Below are positions 12,008 through 22,465 of a stretch of 64,000 bases of DNA, in pieces (positions within the stretch are counted from its first letter, which is position 1; the number at the start of each line of letters is the position of its first letter). This stretch comes from Bradysia coprophila (Eukaryota > Arthropoda > Insecta > Diptera > Sciaridae), in assembly GCF_014529535.1 (NCBI RefSeq), contig NC_050738.1, positions 11,493,318-11,557,317 on the forward strand, in the 5' to 3' direction. The position numbers and the translations under genes were made by a program. Under the pieces are notes generated by a model that saw only the letters and a list, made by a program, of their open reading frames with translations, did not search any database and was not told the origin of the DNA.

Positions 12008-14134
12008 ATGATGAACAACATGGAATTGTCTACGGAAACAGGATTGATTGGTGTTCAAATACCTGTGTCGATGATCACGTCACCTTCGGTATCCACATTT
12101 CTTGCCGAAGAAGAGGCATCCATGTGTCCACTATTACCGGCGACACCAAGTCCCCCGCCAATGGATTTTATTCATCCGCTAACACCCAGCACAGGCATTG
12201 AAGAAAATTTGACAGATGTAGCAGATGATGGTCAAGCCGAGACTAGTAGCTCATCGGGTAGTTCATCTGGAATTTGTATGGACATACCAGTTGCTGGGAC
12301 AACTACTCTTTATAACAACAAAAATGTCTACCAAAATTTAGGAAACAACAACGAAACCTTTCAGGTAAAATTTATTGTTCTTGTGGTAAAACGCCGACAC
12401 TCAGTGCCAATATGATCGGTTTGATTCGGTAGGAAAATGGTACCAAACAGTACGCAAGTTTGAATATACAAATTACAAACGACACACCAGGCTTTGTTCA
12501 TTGGAATTGGCCGTTGATACGAAAGTGTTCGTTCTTCTTTTTCATTTCTGGAGTCGTTGCCATGGCTGGCATGGTTGTGATGATGATCTTATCACTGCCT
12601 AAGTCGTGTAATCCCAAGTAAGTTCAAACGATGTTTACGTTGTCCATTTAGAACCGGCGAACCACGGTGTAATTATTAGATCTATTACTTCATTTGTTTA
12701 ACTTATCACCTCGTGTCTAATACACAAATTTAACTTCATTTGTCTAACCATTTGTCCTTGATTGATTGATTAATTGAGTGTTTCTAATTCCAATTTTCTT
12801 ATTTTAGGACTGCGTGGTACAAAGGCACCGTTTTCTATGAAATATTTCCAGCCAGTTTTCAAGACTTAAACGACGATGGCATAGGAGATTTAATGGGTTT
12901 GTCAGCACGCATTGGTTATTTGCACTCACTGGGCGTTGGTGTCGTTCGATTGAATTCCATATTTCCATCAAAGCATTACCCTGACCATTTTCAAAATGTT
13001 ACAACTCTAATGGACATTGATGAGGTTCTTGGCGGCAAAAAAGAATTGAAAGTCGTTGCTGATTCTTTGCACGCTAAAAACATGTCTTTAGTACTGGATC
13101 TGCCCATTTATCCGCTTATCAGAGAACTGAGTGAACCACAGGATCCTAATAGTATCGAAAACAACAAAACAGTTGCCGTACTTAGTACGGATGACGACAG
13201 CGTGGATGATGATGCCATACTAAAAGCTCTGAAGCTGTGGATTAGCCTTGGCGTTGATGGCTTCTATATCAAAGGCTTGGAAAATTACTATGACGACCCG
13301 TATTTGCTAGAAAATGTTGGATTGTGGAAGAAGACTATTGGTTCTAACCGGATTTTAATCGTCAGCAAAACACTTTTCGATAGAGTTGACCCGAACACGG
13401 CGAACGAACTTACTCGATCGGTAGATTTGGTAGATGTATACTTGGACATCTCACAAGGGAGTGAAAAAGTAGCAGCAGAAATAAAAAGCACAATCCAAGG
13501 AGTCCTAGAACCAGGCGATGGGCCATATATCCAGTGGAGTTTAAGTGGAGTATCACAACGACGTACCAGCGAATTATCACCGAATACAACCCTAGCTGCA
13601 ACCTTAATGGAATTGATGTTGCCCGGATCGCCTAGCATATTTTATGGTGACGAAGTTGCGTTGCAGAGCGCCCACGATCCACTGGGTGACCATTCCGATA
13701 CCAAACATCTACATCATTTGTCAACAATGGAATGGAATACGACACATCAATTCACAGGCCGTAAAACTTTGCCATGGTTACCAAGAGGTGCGGCTGTCTC
13801 ATTCGAAAACATCGATGATGTTGCGGACATGATATCTCTGAGGGAAGCATCCCCGTCCATTTATCAAAACGTTATCAGAAAGTCATCGAAACCGGAACGG
13901 AACACTTCGGTCAAAATTACACGGCACGATGTGCTTATATTGGAGAGGTGGTATCCCAGGCGACGATCTTTCGTTTCGATTACGAATTTCAGTAACAGGA
14001 AGTTGTCGTTGGATTTGTCGTCAATGTTTTACAGTGGAGAAATAGCCATTGGTAAGCTAAAGGGCGAAAGAGTTCTATTTTCAGATTTTGAGATCGGACC
14101 AACTGAGACGATTATTGTTCGGTTAGATAAGTAG
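12008..14134 (+). CDS. CD98hc: CD98 heavy chain (4F2hc/SLC3A2-type), amino-acid transporter subunit
   Basis: Three coding exons: 12008-12364, 12433-12617 and 12808-14134, with donors GTAAAA and GTAAGT and acceptors gtag and tttag; the frame is kept. The product is 622 aa. Residues 1-150 are cytosolic and rich in Pro/Ser. One membrane helix lies at about 152-175 (SFFFFISGVVAMAGMVVMM). Cys178 sits just outside the membrane, where the vertebrate protein has the Cys that bridges to its SLC7 light chain. The rest is an extracellular alpha-amylase-like (GH13) barrel, starting TAWYKGTVFYEIFPASFQD and ending in a beta-sandwich. The GH13 nucleophile motif (GFRxD) reads GFYIK, so it is not a glycosidase, as expected for SLC3 proteins. 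Partnered SLC7 transporters carry large neutral or basic amino acids. AATAAA lies 50 bases past the stop. The next gene, CCDC40, starts 245 bases on. Confidence 0.92.
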
Positions 14135-14183
14135 AATGTGTTCTAGACTGTACTGTACGTTTAATTGTATATTTTTGTTGAAC

Positions 14184-14189
14184 AATAAA
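14184..14189 (+). terminator. Poly(A) signal AATAAA of CD98hc
   Basis: AATAAA in an A-rich stretch (aacaataaagaaaaag), 50 bases after the CD98hc stop and about 190 bases before the CCDC40 start. Confidence 0.6.
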
Positions 14190-14379
14190 GAAAAAGAAAT
14201 TGTTGGAAACTAACGCTTTGCATAGTCAAATAACTGAATCGACACATTGCGACCAAAATTGCTGAAAAGACAAACAAACAAGCCGTACAACCTAGGCAAC
14301 CATATTTTTATTGATTTAATATTTTCGTTTTCAATCCCGAGAGTATTTACATTTTCCGTGAAAGGTTCGAACGTAAAAC

Positions 14380-17300
14380 ATGGAGAAGATGAACGCCGGA
14401 CAGAAAATATTCCAGCAAACGAGCGATGAAACAAATATTGATTCTCGAGCCATATTACCGGCTGATCATCCGCTGCTTGAAAAATTTCAAAAAGCTCTCA
14501 AAGAACACTTGCTCAAGATCAATAACCGACTGTCGGACGAAATCGACGAGATCGACCATAACATAGGTCGTTTGAAAAAAGAACAGGAGAATGTCGGGGA
14601 AAGACTCTACGATTATCAGCAGGAGGCTGAGCAGCAGAAAGAGATGTTGGATGAGTACAACGAACGATTGAACGAAGTGAGTGAGAAGCGACTGAAGAAC
14701 GAGATCAATGCCTCGAAGTTGAAGCGAGACTATGTGGGGCTAACGAATAAATTTCAAGAAGCCAGTCGAAATCATGAGGACAAGCTTTTGGAGCTCACTC
14801 AGACTCGGTTGTTGGAAAATAACATATCCAAGTGGGCACAAGAAATGGAAGACGAGGTGAAAGCAGCGAAACGAGTTGTCAGCAAGGATAAACAGAGTCA
14901 GTTGGCCGTTTCACAGCAAAAGAGGCAGATGGATTTGCTCTTATTGAATTTGGAAGGGGAGGTAAGGGTTTCTCCTTGAACAAGTACATTTCTTTAATTG
15001 ACTCGTTTTCATGAAAACGAAGGTAAAACGTCGCGACCAAGAGCTCGCTGCGATCAATGAGCAGATTAAAGATCAAAATGGAAAACTGGAATTCTTAAAT
15101 CGAAACTTAAGTGATGGTAACGCTGATCTAAACGGATTGCAGTCAGAGTTGAAACGTTTGATTGGTGCTTGGCGTGAAGTGATTTCTCAAATTCAGCTAA
15201 AAGATGAAGTTTTAGCTAAATTAAGACGTGAATTAAAGTAACTTAACTTCCATCTTTGTTGACCACCCTCGACTTGTAACGTCTTAATGTTTTTGTACCA
15301 TTTACAGCGATGAAATGCAGAATCACAAACTGATTCAATCGAATATTGAAGGCACTAAACGAGCAACAGCCAAAGAAATGGAACAGAATGAGAAACTAGA
15401 ATCGTTCAAGTTACGCCTCGAAAATGATTTTGATTTGTTGGAACAAAAGCGTGAGTTAGTTCGATGTAAGACTTTTCCAGTTCATCCGCATTTCATAAAT
15501 TTTAGTCGAAAAGGAACTAAACGACCAGACCAAATTGATGAGCGACGTATCGAAAATGTCTGCATTGGTCGAACAAACTGAGACCGATTTATCCCGTGCA
15601 AACATTGAAGGCCAACTCATTGAAAACAATTTGCGGACATTGAGAAAACGGCTCGAAAAACAATCCACGCAAAAAATTGAAATCGAGGAGAAAATCCTCG
15701 AACTGCTTCAGGATCAAATTACCACAGATTCAGCCAGCAACATTCGCAGCAAATTGTTGAAAGAAATTCAAGGTCAGCGTAGGAATGCTGAACTTAATAT
15801 GTATACGACGGAATATCAGCTGTCGCAAGTGCTTTTAGAATTGGAAAAGTGGAAGGGACAACTGTCGAAGAGCAGAGAGAATGCTGACAGGTTGAAGGTA
15901 TGGGTTCATCGGTCGTCGCTGAGGATGACGAAATAAATCAAAATATTTTGATTTGTTGAATAGGGAGACTATGATGCTGCTATGGAAAAGAGTGCCTCAC
16001 TGGACGAAGAAATTAAAGCGATGGAGAAGAGTATTAATGCGAAAGTCAAGTCGTACGATATGATGGGAAGACAGCTGGAGAAACTTATTGAAGCTGCTGG
16101 TGGTCTAGAGTTGGATCCGAATGAACTTAAGGTAAAGAAACAGAGATGGTGATCATGATCAATACCAACAGAAATCTGATTTCAGGTAAAATCGCTTGAG
16201 AAAAAGTTGGCAGACCTGGAAATCGAAACCAGAGAGGCACAGAACTTCTGGCTTCGCCTTCAGAAACACGTCGTAAATTTGAGCGAAAAACGCTCACTAC
16301 AACAGGCAAAAATAAGTCTGACCTCTAAGCGTTAGTTAAGCAACTGAATTCTGTTGGCCGGGTGACTTTCATTCGTACGGTTTTTGTTGCAGAACTTTTG
16401 GTGATTGAGCAAAAGAATATGAGAATCGATTCGCAGTATGAAGCGTTGAAGAAGAAGGACAGGGCAATAGAACAAGAAGTGAAGAATCTTACCACTCGTG
16501 TCGACCAATTAAGCACTTCGCTGTTCCAGAAGAAGACCTATCACGAAGTAAAGTATTTTTCGTTGCCACATTTGAGACAGTTTTAACAAAAATTCCCCTC
16601 CCCTATTCAACAAAAGGTGGAAGAGGCTAACTGCCAAAACTCACACGCTGCGCTGCTTGATAAATTGAAAGAGAGGGAAATCAGTTTTCTAGCGTTGCAA
16701 CAGGAACTGTCGGACCGCGAAAAAGAAATCGAACGTACCGAGCAATTGATGTTGGAAAAGCATCACGAAGCACTGTCCTGGGAGACCAAGTGGAAACTAG
16801 CTGAAGAGGCACGAAAATATCAACATGCCGAGCTAGCAGCTACCGGTGAAATTGGATTGATCAAATCCGAAATTCATCGAATGGAAGTGCGATACAATCA
16901 GTTGAAACGTGCACAGGAGAAACTTTCTCAGGACATGGAATCGTGTGTCGGCCATCGTGATCATGTATACGAAAAAGCTTGTGCCAGAGAAAAGCTGCCG
17001 GACCATAAGGGATGTTCGAAGAAGAGTGGTTACTACCGTGCTACGGAATTAAAGAATAAACTGAAACAAGTTCGCAACGAAACAATCAGCGTTGAACGGA
17101 ACATAGCTGATGTTACGATTCAGAAGGACGAAATGCTCTCTGAATTGAAGAAACTCAAAGATACGATCGATAATGAGCGGCTGCAGGATTCGCTTCTCCA
17201 GAGCGAAATTGAACAGACGATTCTCATGAAGCAAGAGGTTTGTCCTTCTAAAATGTACGAAATCAATACAGGATCATCGTTATGTGTTTAACATTTTTCT

Positions 17301-17532
17301 TTAGAACTTGGAGAACATCGTTCGAATGCAACAACGAGCCAAACGATACAAGGGTCTCATAAATGCAAAACAGATGCCGAAAATTCGAAATGAGGCGGTG
17401 CTGCAATCTGATTTAGAGCGACAACTGGAAATTCGAAATCATTTGCTGAGTTTACTTGAATCACTGCTGAATGACTTTCCAGATCACAAGTATAATATCA
17501 AGCGAGTGCTGCAGACATTGAAGAATAACTAA
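14380..17532 (+). CDS. CCDC40: Coiled-coil domain-containing protein 40 (96-nm axonemal ruler subunit)
   Basis: Nine exons: 14380-14961, 15023-15237, 15308-15450, 15506-15897, 15964-16131, 16186-16330, 16393-16547, 16617-17237 and 17305-17532. All eight introns are 54-70 bases, GT-AG, and keep the frame, giving 882 aa. The protein is almost entirely heptad coiled coil. Diagnostic blocks matching CCDC40: HPLLEKFQKALKEHL near residue 30, a central GGLELDPNELK followed by a conserved FWLRLQ, the EIHRMEVRYNQL block, and a C-terminus with LINAKQ and LLNDFPDHK. Vertebrate CCDC40 is longer (about 1140 aa), mainly through a disordered N-terminus that is absent here. CCDC40 pairs with CCDC39 to set the 96-nm repeat and anchor inner dynein arms and the nexin-dynein regulatory complex. 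AATAAA follows at 17557. The gene is convergent with the SMKR1-like gene. Confidence 0.93.
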
Positions 17533-17556
17533 CCTCTGTACCTTTTGACTTCATTC

Positions 17557-17562
17557 AATAAA
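17557..17562 (+). terminator. Poly(A) signal AATAAA of CCDC40
   Basis: AATAAA lies 25 bases after the CCDC40 stop and is followed by a GT-rich stretch (tttttgtggtgtg), the usual downstream element. Confidence 0.65.
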
Positions 17563-17765
17563 TTTTTGTGGTGTGCCCTACGTTCAGCCATTTTCATTCG
17601 TTTGCATCCGCCGAGCCCATAAGACACATTAGTAAGACGTCTAATGATCAGATCTCAATAAACATACGTTCTGTCACTTCACATTTATTCTGAATGGATG
17701 ATTTGCATGACAAAGAGGTTGAGGAACCAAAATCATTTGAATTTTTCCCGGTTAATCTGACCACC

Positions 17766-18086
17766 TTACTTCTTCTTTCCCTTTTTCTTTTTGGCTTCTG
17801 GCCATGGAAATCCACGCACCTTCAACACGTCCTATAGATTAATTTAAATATCAAAACCAAACAAATTGATGAACGATTCTTTTACTGAAAATACCTGTAC
17901 GTTGTGGCAGACGAAATAGGCGTTCTCCATTGCACCTTCATTGAAAATGTCCCCCTGAAATTTCCCCGACTTTCCAGATCCGGTTTTCTTTTTCGATTTA
18001 CCGCCACCTTTCTTCTTATCGCCTCCACTCCCATTACTTGCTGTGGAATCCTTGCTATTACGCTTTTTCTTTCCCTTACCAGCCAT
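17766..18086 (-). CDS. SMKR1: Small lysine-rich protein (SMKR1-like)
   Basis: Two exons on the - strand: 18086-17895 and 17831-17766, with donor CAG|GTATTT and acceptor ctatag; the frame is kept and the product is 85 aa. The N-terminal half is a Lys/Gly/Ser-rich basic stretch starting MAGKGKKKRN. The C-terminal half has a compact motif AMENAYFVCHNVQ, then DVLKVRGFPWPEAKKKK. This order fits vertebrate SMKR1 (about 80 aa): a GKGKKK start, a short helical block with A-M-x-x-Y-x-x-HNV, a RGFxWP block and a lysine tail. The molecular role of SMKR1 is poorly known. Its placement beside CCDC40 and DNAL1 suggests a sperm or cilium link, which is inference. The frame is open upstream of the chosen ATG for about 65 codons, but that part is not family-like. 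The gene ends 234 bases from the CCDC40 stop, tail to tail. Confidence 0.72.
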
Positions 18087-18344
18087 TAGATTAGCGTTGT
18101 TTACTAAACAGACTTTCGTTGCTATGACTATTCGTTTGATGCATAAATTGGTTCGTGTATTGAAGAATGAACGACTAGGTTCACAAGGTTCACTAGGCAA
18201 CAATTTGCCACTTTTGAAACGTGCACAAATGGTGGCATAATACGTTTGATAGGTCTCAGTGAGTACGAAACACGCATCCATAAAAAAGTCATTGGAACGG
18301 GACAGTTATTGGTGCAGCACGTGAATATGGTGCCGTGATATCAA

Positions 18345-19298
18345 GAGGGATTCTTTTGAAAAACAGCCTACCGAAATCGGACGCATTTTCCAGTGGACTT
18401 TTTTATATGTTCCTAGAAAGGACTTCGACCCGAGAAACCAAAACCACTTTCAAAAAAATTCTTCGAAGCTTTTGTGACTGGTGAAAGGTGATCAAAAACC
18501 GAAAACTTGCACTTTTCTTACCAAAATTTCTCCGGGTACACGAGCCGTACAGGGTCGTGTGGGGTGTCATTAGAAAGGTAATCACATGTACTATTGAGCC
18601 GAATAGATACTCATTGGTTTTAAAATTATTCCACACTGAAATATGTGCAGTTGAAGTTTTCAACCGAAAACTTGCACTTTTCTTACCAAAATTTCTCCAG
18701 TTACACGAGCCGTACATGGTGTTGTGGGGTATCATTTGAAAGGTAATTTTATGTGCTTTTGGGCCAAATAGGGTCTTATGGGGGTTTGAAAGCATCTACG
18801 ATGAAATATGAGAACTTGAAATGTTTAAGTGCCCATATTTCATCGCATATGCATCCAAACCCCATAAGACCCTATTTGGCCCAAAAGCACATAAAATTAC
18901 CTTTCAAATGATACCCCACACGACCATGTACATTTTGTGTACCTCGAGAAATTTCAGTAAGAACAGTGTACGTCTTCGGTTAAAAACTTTATCTGCACAT
19001 ATTTCAGTGTGGATTAATTTTAAAACCAATGAGTCTCTATTCGGCTCAATAGTACATGTGATTACCTTTCTAATGACACCCCACACGACCCTGTACGGCT
19101 CGTGTACCTGGTGAAATTTTGGTAAGAAAAGTGCAAGTTTTCGGTTTTTGATCACCTTTCACCAGTCACAAAAGCTTCGAGGAATTTTTTTGAAAGTGGT
19201 TTTGGGTTCTAGGGTCGAAGTCCTTTCTAGGCACGTATAAAAAAGTCCACTGGAAAATGCGTCCGATTTCGGTAGGCTGTTTTTCAAAAGAATCCCTC
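18345..19298. mobile_element. Foldback (long inverted-repeat) element, about 0.95 kb
   Basis: Two arms of about 470 bases face each other around a short centre near 18820. The outer ends read gagggattcttttgaaaaac and its complement, ending caaaagaatccctc. Within each arm a segment of about 170 bases is repeated in tandem: aaaacttgcacttttcttac occurs near 18500 and again near 18665, each followed by acgagccgtaca. The arms are similar but not identical, with small indels. Open frames across the arms (60-130 codons on both strands) mirror each other and have no recognisable domain, so I read them as by-products. No clear target duplication is visible. The element lies about 260 bases upstream of the SMKR1-like start. 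Confidence 0.9.
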
Positions 19299-20385
19299 CA
19301 AATAATCACTCCAGAGGTCTCCACTACTTATCGTTAGTACAAAATCGAAGGTATTGAAAACACTTCAATCAAAAGAAGTAATAGATTCGATAAGCGATTC
19401 GACCTTTATTCACCTCTTAAATTATGTAAAATAAATAAACATACTTTTTGAGACAAAATAGAAATCACAGCCTTTGAAATTCGCAGGCATCTAGTTGAAT
19501 GACTATGTCTCATATAAGATGTTTGTTGGTAGTCATGAATATCATGATTGGTATCGCTGTAAAGCTTACATCTCAGGCTAAACAGCAACTATATTTTTGT
19601 GTTCAAACGAGTCACCAGTAAGGTCCAAACAGTCTTCGAAGCTTCCCGCAGGTCCAAAAAAAAACGAAAAATCGATCTAATTAAACATTTTCCTTTCGAA
19701 ATATTTTGGGAATAGTCATTTCGTCATCCTGGGAGGCCCCTGAGCACATTCCCATAAAAATATCCCATGTGCACGAGAGGTCGAATAAAAATTTTTTAAA
19801 GCTCACCGTGGAAGCTACATCAGTCAAAAAGCCCTTCAAGAATGAAGGTGACGCAAGTCCTTGTGTCTTTAAATACAAAATAGCTGATATCACTAACGAC
19901 TAACGGTGACGCATTCTACGTCGGAACTCAAAAATCTTTCCACATAAAATGTTGACACACAATATTGTGCCACAAATGGCAGATGATTTGGATTTCATCG
20001 GAAACTTCCTCAACATCTGCAACTTGTCTGCCCTAAGAGACGAAGTCAAAAAGATGCTTAGTTCCTAAAAAATTTGCAAACTAATTTTTTGTGGTAGTGG
20101 TCTTGCGTCACGCCCGCTGACATGATTTTTCAAAAAGAGCGGAAGCGCCCCTCTTTCTAAATTAACTTTGGAAAGAATGTAAAATTTCTGTCCGTTGACG
20201 GTTTCCTTGGCAGTTCATACAATAAAAAACGAGTAGTTTAACAAAAACTTAGATTTCGTTATGTAATTTAGTTTGAAACTAATTCAGATTTATACTACTA
20301 CAAGTAGACAAGTGGAGCACCTTTTTTTTCGTTCGACTGAAACATTACAAAATTAAATACTTTTTCTCTCGACGAATCAAATAAA
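19299..20385. other. Spacer with possible transposon debris
   Basis: A copy of the dispersed motif (aaaagaagtaatagatt) is at 19371-19387. A 39-codon frame at 19949-20068 has an ADDLDFIG stretch (see findings). Short frames at 19681-19903 on both strands have no recognisable domain. The rest is unassigned. Confidence 0.4.
19949..20068 (+). pseudogene. Possible remnant of a retrotransposon reverse-transcriptase frame
   Basis: A 39-codon frame with coding-like codon use. It includes MADDLDFIGNFLN and ends ALRDEVKKMLSS. ADDLDFIG resembles the sequence around the (Y/F)xDD catalytic site of LINE reverse transcriptases, where a tyrosine usually precedes ADD. Here that position is methionine. It is too short to be sure, and could be chance or part of another gene. 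Confidence 0.25.
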
Positions 20386-21743
20386 TTATTCACTTAAAAC
20401 TACATCGGTGCCAGTAACTGATGGAAAATCAATAAGTCTATCCACATTATAATTACAATAATCATCATTGCCATCATCGCAAAGGTCATTGGCTAGTTCA
20501 ACAAAATCCGAACTACTCAACGCATCATTCAGAGCACAGGCGTTAGTATAAGCTAGACTTTTCACCACACTTTTTTTGTAATGATTCGAGTCATCTCTGT
20601 GCATAACAATCGGTATAACCAATGATTGCAGTGGTGAACCATTACTGATTGTTATGTGTTCGTCCTTTGGTAACTCCACCTGAACCGTGCGACGATCAAA
20701 TATTTTTAACGTCCATGAGACAACGTAGAAGCATGCAGCGTTTATAAAGAAAGCCCTTAATAGGGTTGAACACATGCCTCGCGTCAAGAAGGCGATACCC
20801 TCTTCTTTGTAACTTTGCCGGAAGCAATCTCTGATACCCGTATATTGCTGTTGCGCTCCCATACCGTCCGCTTGTAATCGAGATTTTAATACATCTATTG
20901 GGACAGTCAAAATCCATGATATCACTCCAGCTATACCACCAGCCATAAACAGGTAGAAATTTCCAGGATTCGGAGATGCTCTGATTAACATTTCGTACGA
21001 AACGAAGTAGCTTGAAAAGCCAGGCAGATCCCGTAGAGCCGTTATTCCGATTCCTCTGTACACCCCACGAAATCCTTCGTTTCGAAAAATGTGTCTCAGG
21101 CAATGTAACGCTCCGGTGAATTGTTTATTGTTTGGATTTTGTGACTGTAGCTGCAATCTCGTTTTTATTAATTCCATCGGCGAACAAACAATACTTTGTG
21201 CCAGGCCAGCAGCACTTCCAGCAAGAAAATGTGATTTTATTGAATCCGGATCGGCCGAGCGCCGTTGAATGTTGCCATACACCCCGAATACGATTGCATT
21301 TACCAATGCCACACCTCCCATCGGACTCGAAATGCCTCTGTACAGTCCAGCAATTGAATCTTTGGCAATGATCGAACGAAAGCAATGAAATGTTCCCCGA
21401 TAGAGAGGATTTTTGGGACTTTGCGTCTGCAAATGAACTTTGACCGTGTCGAACGGATGTCCCACTAAGACTCCAGCAGCACCTAGAAACATGATTGTTC
21501 GTATGAGCTATGTGATTTTAATAAACTGTTGTTGCGTAAAATGTTTTTTGCAGATGATAACCTTAGCATAGAACTTCTGAGTGTCGTTCATTTTTTTTAT
21601 TTTGGTTCACATTTGCGAAATTTGATAAAAGTGTTTATGAATGACGACTATGTGACAAATGCGTGTGTCGATGATTGTGTTGAAAAACAAATTTTTTTTG
21701 AGCACTTACCTCCCAAGCATCCAGCAGCAAAATCTAATGCCAT
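20386..21743 (-). CDS. Mitochondrial carrier, SLC25A29/A45/A47/A48 group
   Basis: Two exons on the - strand: 21743-21710 (MALDFAAGCLG) and 21482-20386, joined at GTAAGT and tttctag in frame, giving 376 aa. The three carrier signatures are present: PFDTVKV (about residue 22), PMELIKTRL (about 118) and PIDVLKSRL (about 213), each followed by the usual G-[YF]-x-G block (for example GLYRG, GVYRG). Six membrane helices are expected. The group moves basic amino acids or acylcarnitine-like solutes across the inner mitochondrial membrane. The substrate cannot be fixed here, so no symbol is given. Odd feature: carriers are normally about 300 aa, but here about 90 residues follow the last helix, ending in an Asp/Asn-rich tail (DLCDDGNDDYCNYN). 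Confidence 0.93.
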
Positions 21744-22253
21744 TTTTTGTTCAACTTTTTGTTCCAATTCTTATACGTAGATGAAACGGGTAATTTCTGA
21801 AATTTTAAGAAGAAATGAAAATTTTCCATTGAAACATTAAACTTAATGGAGTAGTATTGTAATGAGCACCTTTGCAGAGCTAGTTTATTTTGTTACAGGA
21901 GTTATAGTATGGTCTCGGAAGCATAATATTAGCATGCTTTAGGTCAGGGTCAGGGAAGCCGTTCTATGTTCGTTCAAGTGCTCCTTAAAAATAGAATCGA
22001 GTAGATTTGAACATAGGTCGTCGACCTTGGACTTGCCAAATTTTGCATGAAAATCCATCTAAATCCTTTTTTAATTAGTGGAAAGACCTGACATTTTATT
22101 CAAGCTGTCCTATAGTTGATTATTGAGGCGAAATAAAATTGCGGGTAATTCCCCTGATAAGACAAGATAAACTTTGGTCAATGTGAAGCATTTTTTCCAA
22201 AGAAAGAATCGTAAGATTTAATGACTTTGGACAAGACATTCTTCACTGTGAAG

Positions 22254-22465
22254 CAACGCACTTCAAGCAAAAGCGTTTTTAATAACAGCTGCCAAATAGA
22301 GTACTATTTTGTAGGAAAAAAGATTCCAATTTTTTTACAGTGTAAAAATTTCTTCGGTACACTGTCCAAATTGGACAGTGTCCATCATGAGTAGAGTATA
22401 AGAGTATATAAGAGTATATACTTTAAGTAGAGTATAAGAGTACCACTCATGCTTGAAGTGCGTTG
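22254..22465. mobile_element. MITE copy 2, 212 bp
   Basis: Same family as 5073-5233, in the opposite orientation. The ends read CAACGCACTTCAAGC and its exact complement GCTTGAAGTGCGTTG. Shared interior: aacagctgccaaatagagta. An inserted stretch of tandem gagtataagagtatata units makes this copy longer. The flanks (tgtgaagc / caagaagc) are not a clean duplication, so the insertion is older or rearranged. Confidence 0.75.

Noticed and set aside
17844-18281. 145-aa version of the SMKR1-like protein starting at 18281
   Set aside because: The 65 upstream residues have no family similarity, and the frame reads through the intron at its 3' end. The internal ATG at 18086 matches the family start and the spliced form matches its C-terminus.
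18403-19155. Several 80-130-codon frames on both strands
   Set aside because: They mirror each other because they lie in the arms of the foldback element; no recognisable protein.
21125-21385. 86-codon minus frame within the carrier gene
   Set aside because: It is an alternative frame of the carrier exon, whose own frame carries all three carrier signatures.
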